A stretch of DNA of 23,085 nt. It comes from Ichthyophonus hoferi. Its lineage: Eukaryota > Opisthokonta > Ichthyosporea > Ichthyophonida > Ichthyophonidae. Each line of letters opens with the position of its first letter. The first letter of the stretch is position 1. Under the pieces are notes generated by a model that saw nothing but the letters and a program-made list of their open reading frames with translations, was not told where the DNA came from and did not search any database. Both the position numbers and the translations under genes were made by a program. Where the stretch lies: NCBI GenBank assembly GCA_002751075.1, contig NAOQ01000052.1, positions 53,729 to 76,813 of the forward strand. The letters run 5' to 3'. Shown here piece after piece: positions 1-8,325 of the stretch.

Positions 1-390
1 TTTGCACTTGATTGACTGCAAACCGTTTTGATGTATTCAAGTCAAGCATTCCATACGGAAGAACAAGTTGCGTTTGACCAATAAGTCCAATGCAAAAGGG
101 GAGAAATTTCCTGCCTTATAACTGCGATATTCTATGCAATAACTCCGAATGAATCCCCCATAGTTTGGATGGTTCCGATATTAGTCAATTGCAATAATGT
201 TTTCAACCAAGTAAAATGTATATTTACTAATGAGGTAATTGGCTAACGAGCCATCCAAACGAGGCCACAGTAATATTAGATTATCAAGATAAGATTAGAC
301 AATTATAGTGGACCAAATGGTAATGTTAACTCCAAATGAACACGTAGTTATAATTGATTTGTTGATACACAGTTTGCATGTTGGTTGTGA

Positions 391-436
391 ATTGGCCAAT
401 GAGCCATATAAGGAAACACTGAATATTTTATGATTG
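391..436. promoter_or_regulatory. Paired CCAAT palindrome next to a CArG-box match
   Basis: ATTGGCCAAT at 391-400 is a perfect 10-bp palindrome made of two abutting CCAAT boxes on opposite strands. CCATATAAGG at 404-413 matches the SRF-type CArG consensus CC(A/T)6GG exactly. A third ATTGG lies near 433. Such clusters are typical of animal core promoters (NF-Y and SRF are the known binders), but no transcript start or neighbouring gene can be assigned here, so the role is inferred. Confidence 0.3.
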
Positions 437-837
437 GCTTCATTTCAAGTTATTTGAACCCAGCACATAGGTGTTAATCAAAAGTTGGCCCTGGTAATTA
501 AACAAGTATAGAAGAGACTAAAAGTCAATAATAAAGACACTCCCCAGCTCACATATATGCGGGAGCGCAAGTAAAGATACGCGACCCGCTCATACATGCT
601 CGGTATCAATAGCAAAAATTGGAAGTTCTCGTAAACGCACAAAAATAATTTGCAGTTAATTATATATAAATATGTAATATACACATCGTTATTGTAATGT
701 CTAATCTACTACTAGCTCTCGTATACGATAATTAGTGTCCAGATCGCTCACTCATTCAGAAGTCAGAGAATTGCTTACTGACACTAGATAGCGATAATAG
801 TGTTTATTTACATAGTGACATAGCTCCACTTAATGAT

Positions 838-1126
838 TAATCTCATTGTGCAATTTCCACATTTGCACCCAAGTGGATCAAAACATCTGCCCTTCCTAAA
901 TTAGAACAGAGATATAATTACTACAGCCAGTTACCTAGGGATTTAGTATATGGGCCTTCAATAGAACATCTAGCACAACAAGTATGACTTAAAGACAGGT
1001 CTAATGAAGCAGCTATCATTTACACTGGTCAAACAACAATAACTTCTACCGGTTATACAATTGGGGATTCCGATAGTTGTGTACAAGTCGATAGAACTGA
1101 CACAGATTCTGATAATGTGGAATGAA
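838..1126 (+). pseudogene. Degenerate protein-like stretch of unknown family
   Basis: One plus-strand frame reads as ordinary mixed-composition protein for most of about 95 codons. It has a Trp/Tyr-rich part (near LEQRYNYYSQLPRDLVYGP) followed by a Ser/Thr/Asp-rich part. The frame is interrupted, and no acceptable start or splice sites bracket it, so it looks like a decayed gene fragment rather than a working exon. The family is not recognised. It lies shortly before the membrane-span ORF at 1184-1462 on the same strand, so both could derive from one former membrane protein. That link is inference. Confidence 0.25.
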
Positions 1127-1183
1127 AATAATATTTTAACAAGTAGGATCTATAACTTATAACTTGCGTGTAATACTAAGACT

Positions 1184-1462
1184 GTGAAGATACTCGAGTG
1201 CCCTACTATTCTGGATAATATAAGATCGAGTAAACTTCAGTGTCAATATAATCTCCAGTATTATCATAACAAAGAATTCCCCACTTCTACCAAATTCCTA
1301 CACCATAGTAACTTCATTTGGCTCATGTGCATTGCGTTGATAATATTAGTGATCTGCTGTTTAATAGGTTTTTTTTTCTGGTTTATTTGCTACAACATTG
1401 GGCTCCACCATGAATGCATGGTAGTTTCTAATGGGTGGCCAACCTCTGTAGAATTGTTGTAA
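1184..1462 (+). CDS. Hypothetical short protein with one membrane span
   Basis: An ATG-to-stop frame of 92 codons that I do not recognise. Residues about 1-42 are polar with two cysteines. Residues about 44-70 form one long hydrophobic segment rich in Ile, Leu, Cys and Phe that would span a membrane. About 20 residues follow. A/T-rich DNA easily produces hydrophobic frames, since T-rich codons encode Phe, Leu and Ile, so the membrane span alone is weak evidence. No promoter, polyA signal or splice site supports it. It may be the distal part of the degraded frame just upstream, or may not be coding. Confidence 0.2.
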   Translation: MKILECPTILDNIRSSKLQCQYNLQYYHNKEFPTSTKFLHHSNFIWLMCIALIILVICCLIGFFFWFICYNIGLHHECMVVSNGWPTSVELL

Positions 1463-2319
1463 AAGCAATGGAATAGATCATTATTGTTGGATATTCGGAA
1501 ATTAAATGTTTGTTTATTCTCTATCATTGTAAGACGTGTGTTAAATATTATGAAATAGTCAATTTTTATCTATAATTACGAAAGCCAAAGCTCAAATTGC
1601 TAATAGTTGTTTGACTATACAAGCATGAAAAGAAGAATAGTTAATTAATTATATGGTTTTATTTCGTAATGACAATTGATATTAACGCTAATGTTTGAAA
1701 TAAGTGAACGATATATGTGCAAAAAATGTCTATAAAGTTTAAGTGTCTGCCCAGAATAATTTGAACATATGTAGGTATACAGCCAATAAATTTCATGCAG
1801 TTTACAGTAGAAATACTTTTATTTGGATTTACATGCATGACTATATATATTGTATCAACACATACAAAGCATAAGCGAGTGATGTAAACCCAGTGATAAT
1901 GAGATGAAAGCGTGACTAAAAGCATGATATGCGTAAAGTAAAACAAAATCCCATCAAATGATTTAATCGGGAGGTTTGGATTTGCTCGCTAAAGTGAGTA
2001 ATCAATCGAAAAATAAGCATGAGGATCGGAAAGCATTTAAAAACATATTATAATATATTAATCAAGTTAATTAATTCACTTTGCTAAGACTCTTCACTAA
2101 CTCGGATGGTGTGCGGCGCAACACTAATGACTCGTTTGTATTAATAACCAGTAAATGTCTTTAAGATGCAATACACAGATTCCAGTTTTAAACAACTTCC
2201 TAACAGTATACAGGATCCTCGTCCCGTATATCTTGCGTTTCATTAACTAATCAAAAGCTATCCCCTTCTATACAAGCTATAATATTTACAAGTTGAGTAT
2301 AAACTTGAATATATGTATA

Positions 2320-2547
2320 TCACGGAAGATTTTTTACATATTGGAATGCGATTCGGTGGTTGAACCATCGCCGGGGCTTGATGATGTTATGGATATCACC
2401 CGTGACAAGTGTCTCCTTAATAATGGCATTATTCAAATTGGTTCTACCATTTAGTAAAAGCCTAGTGCGTGATGCATGTGTTCTCTTTAGTGTCCATAGC
2501 AAATGAAGTCTGAGTTGCTGAGTTGTATTCTGTATTATATTTGTCTA
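2320..2547 (-). CDS. Unrecognised minus-strand ORF, possibly an old exon
   Basis: The reverse strand is open for about 75 codons, and the segment 2340-2500 has a higher G+C content than its surroundings. The predicted peptide is mixed in composition, with charged residues, Trp and His (for example KPRRWFNHR near the end), and is not low-complexity. No ATG begins it, and I could not find convincing partner exons. It could be a terminal exon, a pseudogene fragment or chance. No function is proposed. Confidence 0.18.
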
Positions 2548-4228
2548 GATGAACAGATCTAGAATGTATATTTCCAATAGGGTTGCTGGTGTTTGATTTT
2601 CACTAACGTGGCTGCTTCTATTTTGAAGTATTTGCAGTAACCTGACTAGTGATATTTTCTTTGTAGAACTTAGTGAATCAGTTACTTTTCTTTATCTTTT
2701 TGTTTTTCCATTACAAGCTTTCAGACGGGCTAGATGTTACAAATGTACAGCCTATATATCTGTATAATCTTATGATAATTTTACAGTATGTGTATGTCAT
2801 TATTCAACTGTAAGTTGTTACTGTAGAATGTAGTATTGTATATGCATGAACGTTTCTATGATATTGGAATTTCATGGATAAAAAACAAAAATTCTTGAAC
2901 ATGCATACAACTACATAGGTAGAGGAGCAAATTGTTTTATGCAGCTTAAGATCTATAGCCCTAATTGGGGTGTAAAATATCATTAATTAAGGCCACTTTA
3001 CAAGAAGAGGGTTATAGTAGATTGCTCTAAGGCTATGGCCTTGACTATTATCGGAGAATTGAAAAATTGGTTCATGCACACAGTTTGTTTACTGTATGGT
3101 GTCATCTATCAATTGTCAATCTCATCACGCGTTGCATTTCTTATCCTAATCATTACGGATGGCAGTCAACGTTTGCAAGCAAAAGTTTAAAATAAAAGCC
3201 AACTCTTCTAATTTTAATTCTTTGTAGTCACATATGTCGGTACTTTTTCAGATAGGCTTTCATAGAAATAAGATTCAGTGTATTCAGTAGATCATATATA
3301 CACTAAGTAACTATCTAACGTTGGTCAATTACTTATATCTGTATATAACCAAAACTGTGTTAGCTTACATTAAATATAAATAACTTCCATATACAGAAGT
3401 AGAGCATCATATAATATTTATAGATTTTTAGACTTATGTTCATAAGAATCTTCTTTGCAAAACACTGTATTTTTGCTCATACATTTTTTTATGTGGAATA
3501 ATTTATAATATAATGTTTTGTCTCAGTATCTTCATCCTAGTACTGAGTCTATGTTAAAACTATCGGTTCATCTTTGTGAGGGATTGCCAATATTTTTCCA
3601 TGAAAAGATGGTATTTGTAGGTATGGCAATGAGTTCTGTTATTTATTGATTATTACCTGAGCCAACTGGCAATATTATAATCAAGATCCACTTATGTAGG
3701 AGCTGTGAGATTTTGTGTTGTGACATACGTCTTAATTGTTATTTTTGTAAAGTATTTTCAAAATACTTTCTAAGAGAGTATGAAGTTTACCTATTTGTAT
3801 CATAGTATAAATATGCTATAGATTTTCCACGACATCTTGAGATCCGACCCGGCCACGTCCAATCATCCTACATGTTGCGCAACCACTATTGCAATAATGG
3901 CATTGACGAATCCATTATTTGCAATAAATCTTAAAGTAGTCGTACTTGTTACAATTAGAGACTAACAAGAAACCGAACACGATATACATCATGTAACTAA
4001 AGTAAGTAAAAAAATATACATGTTTTGCACAATGTTTTGGCTTAACTTCAGTGCATTTGAAAATAAAAAGTAAAATTGAAACTGTAAGCATTATAAACCA
4101 ACAGACGATCACAAATTGTCTATCTATTCGGAGATGACTTGTGTTACTGGCTACTATGATATTAAAATATTAAAATATATATTAAGCATCACTAAAATCT
4201 CGATAGATAGGTTCATAAAAGCGGGCGT

Positions 4229-4262
4229 GGGTCTGTTAGCTCAATTGGACTAAAGAGTTACT
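4229..4262 (+). other. tRNA-like A-box segment, possible SINE remnant
   Basis: TAGCTCAATTGG, near 4235-4248, fits the polymerase III A-box consensus TRGCNNARYNGG and is preceded by a tRNA-like 5' end (GGGTCTGT). No B box (GGTTCRANNCC) follows within about 90 bases and no cloverleaf can be drawn, so this is not a tRNA gene. A truncated tRNA-derived SINE head or coincidence are both possible. Confidence 0.2.
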
Positions 4263-4493
4263 ATAAGGTAAATTTACTATAATTATTACTAAATTATTTA
4301 TTAAGTCCTATGTTAAATTAAGATAATGTTACGGCATACAGAGGGCTCAGTTGAAGCATTATTGATGCTAGTTATTTAACTATTTATGGCAACTTTGGCT
4401 CAAATCTACCTATAATTGGTCAAAGTAATTAATTAAAGAAGAAAATAAAATATGATTAGTAGATAATAGGTACTGGTGTTTGGTGATATTATG

Positions 4494-4521
4494 ATTGGCC
4501 CAATATAATAGAATAACCAAT
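4494..4521 (+). promoter_or_regulatory. CCAAT cluster upstream of the ferredoxin gene
   Basis: ATTGG (4494-4498), CCAAT (4500-4504) and CCAAT (4517-4521) lie within 28 bases, about 170-200 bases before the ferredoxin start codon. The first two face each other with one base between. This position suits NF-Y sites of an animal promoter. No TATA box stands out in the A/T-rich background. Function is inferred from motif and position only. Confidence 0.35.
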
Positions 4522-4693
4522 TAAATGTACAATTTCAATAAAAACACTTTCGAACGTAGTAGATAAACAGGATATAATACTTAATAATAACAAAAACATA
4601 TTATATATATTACAGACAAAACAACAAATTAATACTATTATAATACAATTATTCAATTATTTATCGTATGTTTTTCTCAGATATATATAAAAT

Positions 4694-4952
4694 ATGAATT
4701 ATACTAGCTCCTTGTTTAGAATAGGTGGCATGTTTTGTAGGAGGCCGGAAGGGGTCCCTCTCATAGCTTGTCATACCCTCCAGACTTTAACTATAGGAAG
4801 TAGATGGCTCTCCGTTTCCACTCCATTGATGGCCGGCAAGTAAGTTACTACTGAATATTTCAAAGATGTAATGATGTTGACGGCACCTTTGTACTTTTAT
4901 TTGTCTGTTTGTGTGTGCGCGTGCGGTTATTTGTTTATTCTATTGCATATAT

Positions 4953-4991
<39 letters not shown>

Positions 4992-6295
4992 ATGTGTACA
5001 TCTATCGCACACATCTATCGCACACATCTTACAATACATATAATATCATACATATACTATTATACTTACTATGACACATACTATTACACATACTATAAAA
5101 CACCACTTTTTTTTTCTTTCTTATACTATCCAATATTTATATATATATGCTCACACATCATGACACACATACCTTTACACACCCTCACATACAGTACTGC
5201 ATACACCTTTATTTTTCTTTTTTTCTTATACTATCTATTGTTGCTCTATACACACACACAAATACTCACACACTATCACTCACTCACACATCTATTCATG
5301 TGGAATTTTCTCTTACCCACCTAATTATCTTTATATTTTAGAATCCATGTCACCTTTACGGATGAAGATGGTGATAAATTCGAGGTACATGGCAACGAGG
5401 GAGAGACAGTATTGGAGGTTGCACATGCCAATGACATAGATTTGGAAGGTAGTATACCATTTAACTCACTATTAATTGGTTGTTAAGGATATTGATGGTG
5501 AAGGTGAGTATTGGGAAAAGGATAATTACCAAGGTTATAATGTTATACTATACTACTATATTATACTATACTAATGTGTAAGTAGGTATGAATAGGATAA
5601 TATAGGTAGAGAGGTATGATCAAGTGGTAGAGATAAATAGAGAAAATGTATTGAATGAGATAGAATAGATAATGTCTATTAATGTGTAGTCTAGGTGCAT
5701 GATATGACATTGTAGAGGGAAAGAAAAAAAAAAGATAGAGAAATAGCATAATATTATCATATACCAATATACAGATAGTGTTGTACTGTATCTCAGCCCT
5801 ATATTCTGTTATTCCACTCTATCTTATTATATATACCTATCTCACCCTCTCTATCCCTAGGATCGTGTGGGGGTGAGTTGGCCTGCTCTACCTGTCATGT
5901 TATTATAGACGATGATCATTATAAAACTCTACCCCCACCAGAAGATGAGGAGCTAGATATGCTAGACCTGGCTGTAGGCCTGACAGATAGGTAGGGGAGG
6001 GAGGGGAAGAGTGGAAGGGCTTGGGGAGCGGGGATTGATAGGGGTAGGTATCTGGTTGGATTGGATAATATGGAAGGCCACCAGGTACCTACTTACTCTA
6101 TGTAATTACTACACATACATACGCCTATACAATTACAATAGACATACATATATCTATCTCTTATCCTTTTCTGTCGTTCCTTACCTTCCTCTTTTCCTTT
6201 CTAGATCCCGATTGGGTTGTCAGATCAAGCTTACTAAGGAATTGGACCATATGCAATGCACCATTCCATCCATGACTGCTGATTTGAGGAAATAA
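4694..6295 (+). CDS. FDX2: Mitochondrial-type [2Fe-2S] ferredoxin (FDX2/adrenodoxin/Yah1 family), four exons
   Basis: Electron carrier that takes electrons from ferredoxin reductase and delivers them to Fe-S cluster assembly or heme-related reactions in the mitochondrial matrix. Exons are 4694-4839, 5342-5448, 5861-5990 and 6205-6295. Introns are all GT..AG (donors GTAAGT, GTAGTA, GTAGGG) and every phase matches, giving 157 residues, which is normal for the precursor. Residues 1 to about 46 are an Arg/Ser-rich presequence suited to mitochondrial import. The domain follows ([12 protein letters not shown] onward). Cluster ligands are Cys87, Cys93 and Cys96 in [10 protein letters not shown], and Cys133 in [15 protein letters not shown] before DMLDLA resembles human FDX2 more than FDX1. 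I chose ATG 4694 because it is the first ATG after an in-frame stop at 4688; ATG 4730, also in frame, would give 145 residues. The gene appears complete and functional. FDX1-type function cannot be excluded. Confidence 0.93.
4961..5335 (+). repeat. Microsatellite and G-poor tract in ferredoxin intron 1
   Basis: Most of intron 1 (4840-5341) is simple sequence. There is an (AT)n run at 4961-4988, then a 13-bp unit (ACATCTATCGCAC) repeated about two and a half times near 4998-5030, then TACTAT/CACA-type repeats. From about 4999 to 5300 the plus strand has very few G bases, a strong strand asymmetry. Open frames in this stretch are artefacts of the repeats. The final T-rich stretch before TTTTAG serves as the acceptor tract for exon 2. 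Confidence 0.75.
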
Positions 6296-6428
6296 CATGA
6301 TAAAATGGAGGAGGGTATGTTATTGGATATCTAAAGGAAGCCTTCATTCAAGTAGATATACCTATATACATACAGACAGACACATACAGACATACATATG
6401 TAAGTTTTTTTTTTATAGTAAATTCTAG

Positions 6429-6640
6429 AGACATTAATAGATCGACTCAATCCATCTCAACATGATAGGTAACATTCTTCCGAACTCCTAACAACCAATA
6501 AGAAGCATTGCTGCTGTGTGCATTTCATGCACCCAACCTCCCTTATCTACCCAGCGAACACATGGGCAAAGGTTTACTCTGAGTTGCAGGCGACCAGGGC
6601 CTACTTCCTACACATGCTACAAGGAAATAGGCACTGGTAG
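6429..6640 (+). CDS. Possible coding exon(s) just downstream of the ferredoxin, family unknown
   Basis: At 6555-6640 a G+C-richer segment follows a good acceptor (pyrimidine-rich tract ending in CTACCCAG). It reads 27 codons to a TAG at 6638-6640, ending in a helical-looking peptide (VYSELQATRAYFLHMLQG). A second segment, 6429-6468, is bracketed by an acceptor (TTCTAG) and a donor (GTAACA) and reads TLIDRLNPSQHD. The two do not join in the same frame, so at least one may be untranslated, alternatively spliced or false. They could be 3'UTR exons of the ferredoxin transcript (a GTATGT donor exists at 6315, after its stop) or the end of a small overlapping gene. I do not recognise the peptide. 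Confidence 0.22.
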
Positions 6641-6844
6641 ATAGGGCATAGAGTTGAGAAGGTCTGCCGATGACCATAAAGGAGCAAATAACAATAAGAA
6701 ATTGGACGCCTAGTTTGTATATAACATCGCGTGACCGATAAACGTTGACTTTGCTTTCGTATTGGCCAGAATTTTGATCCCTTAACGAACGATTTTCAGT
6801 ATATAGATACATGTATACTATTTATATTACTTCTCTTGTAATTA

Positions 6845-6865
6845 CCAATTGTTAGTAACAATTGG
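6845..6865. repeat. Perfect 10-bp inverted repeat with CCAAT ends
   Basis: Left arm CCAATTGTTA (6845-6854) and right arm TAACAATTGG (6856-6865) are exact reverse complements separated by one base. It can form a hairpin or bind a dimeric factor. It lies about 550 bases past the ferredoxin stop and 12 bases before an ATTAAA, so it may mark the 3' end of that transcript, or may be a regulatory dyad of inverted CCAAT boxes. Confidence 0.7.
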
Positions 6866-6876
6866 ACAATAATATC

Positions 6877-6882
6877 ATTAAA
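6877..6882 (+). terminator. Possible ferredoxin polyadenylation signal (ATTAAA)
   Basis: ATTAAA, the commonest variant polyA signal, is followed after about 25 bases by a T-rich stretch. No AATAAA occurs closer to the ferredoxin stop at 6295. It implies a 3'UTR of nearly 600 bases unless the UTR is spliced (see 6429-6640). Confidence 0.3.
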
Positions 6883-8035
6883 GTTATTATTATTGCCTGA
6901 TCGGAGCCTTTTTAATTGTACTATTGATTGCATGTTATGGCAGTCTCAGTAGGATCATAAGGGATACAGTCTTTGTAAACCTTTTTTTTTAAAAAAAAAC
7001 AAAAACAAAAACAAAATCTTTGCCTGTTGGACAGATAATGTAATGGTCTCTTAAATACTGAAATGAATAACCACAACACAATAGATGATGATAACTACAA
7101 CACAGGAAGATAATAACAATAGCCTTCGCATAAAAGCCAAGAAATATTTCTTTCCCTATCTCTACTTGCACCATCTAGGCGACGTAACACATACACGACA
7201 GTGATTAACCAATATTAGTGTAATATCGTAATAGGGTAGTAGTTTTAAGTTTTACCTCCTTATCAGTCAGTGGTTGATTAAGATCTCCTGTGCATAAGAT
7301 AATAATTACATACGTCTTGTCTGTTTAGTTGGTGGTTATCCCATTTAGATCTGTTTTACTTTGTGGCTCCAATTACATTTCTTGCTTAGTTTTCAATATA
7401 TTTACTTGCATTTTATTTCCAGTTGTCTATATATAATATTATCTCTATACGGTATATTTACATGCATTCATAACCTCGTAATATATACGTGAAATTCCTA
7501 CATGTCTCTTCTTTATCTACTGCATATAAACTAATAACGGCTCATTATTATATTAGTGGAGCGTAATGATTGCATATGTTGTACTATTCTACTATTCTAC
7601 TATTATATTATTGCGACATTATAGTCCAATTAACAGTCAATAGGGAATGGCTCAACCGTGTTAATAATTCATTCTTAAATCATCAGGAGAGCCTACGCTA
7701 TAAAACCAATGGTATCATAGTGTTAGGTTTAACACTTACGTATTTACCAAACGATAGTAAGATATTATATCATTGATGCCAAGGAGAGCTATTATCATCT
7801 GTCCAATCTAATTGCTTGTTTTATTACACTATTTTCCGTTCATTGGTTAAGGGAAGATAGGATATCATGCAGATTAATTACTTTTAAGATAGTAATGTTT
7901 GCAAGGGAGCTTGGGTAATTTTCTGAAAACTGTTATGGGGAATATATATTATACATTATACGCTATGTACTATATACTAAACACTACACTATATACTACA
8001 GTACGCCATATACTTTATACAATAAATTATACTAT

Positions 8036-8041
8036 TTTATT
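8036..8041 (-). terminator. Polyadenylation signal of the KDM9-family gene
   Basis: TTTATT on the plus strand, that is AATAAA in the sense of the minus-strand gene, lies about 115 bases beyond its stop codon. Spacing and orientation fit cleavage near 8010-8020. Confidence 0.5.
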
Positions 8042-8155
8042 CATTCGCTATATCGGCTAGCCTCTCATGCAAACAGCTTTGACTGTTTTTATGTGTATAT
8101 ATGAATATGTACATGTATATATACACATAAATATGCTATATGTTACACAATATTA

Positions 8156-8289
8156 CTATACTGTCTCCCTCTTCAATTCACCGGCGGCAATATCCTCAGA
8201 GTTAGCATAGCGTAAATGCCATGCCACACTAGTGCATGCTGCTATGGTTTGGAATTGATGCACTACTTTACGAGGGATAAAATATCTGC

Positions 8290-8325
<36 letters not shown>

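Larger units (their letters stand above)
1..4690. other. Upstream intergenic region, largely gene-free
   Basis: Very A/T-rich DNA with no recognisable conserved protein. It contains scattered CCAAT/ATTGG motifs, a degenerate protein-like stretch (838-1126), a short ORF with a membrane span (1184-1462), a minus-strand ORF at 2320-2547 and a tRNA-like A box near 4235, each listed separately. A further minus ORF (3915-4112, 65 codons) has two hydrophobic stretches but low-complexity A/T-rich composition, and I do not support it as a gene. I see nothing assignable in 1470-2310, 2560-3900 or 4270-4480. Confidence 0.6.
6641..8155. other. Convergent intergenic spacer between ferredoxin and KDM9 genes
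   Basis: A/T-rich spacer where the 3' ends of the two host genes face each other. It contains the 6845-6865 inverted repeat, an A/T homopolymer junction near 6980-7015 (a T run directly followed by an A run), a palindrome AGTGTTAGGTTTAACACT near 7720, and the KDM9 polyA signal. A 68-codon plus-strand frame (7570-7776) starts in TACTATTC-type repeats and is not supported as a gene. Confidence 0.6.

Noticed and set aside
4235-4330. A tRNA gene suggested by the A-box match
   Set aside because: No B box, no anticodon stem and no acceptor-stem pairing could be found.
4871-5341. Plus-strand frames of up to 137 codons rich in Tyr, His, Thr and Ile
   Set aside because: They lie in ferredoxin intron 1 and read through AT, CACA and TACTAT repeats.
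6543-6812. Minus-strand 89-codon ORF
   Set aside because: Composition looks ordinary but it has no splice or polyA support, and it overlaps the better-supported plus-strand exon candidate at 6555-6640.
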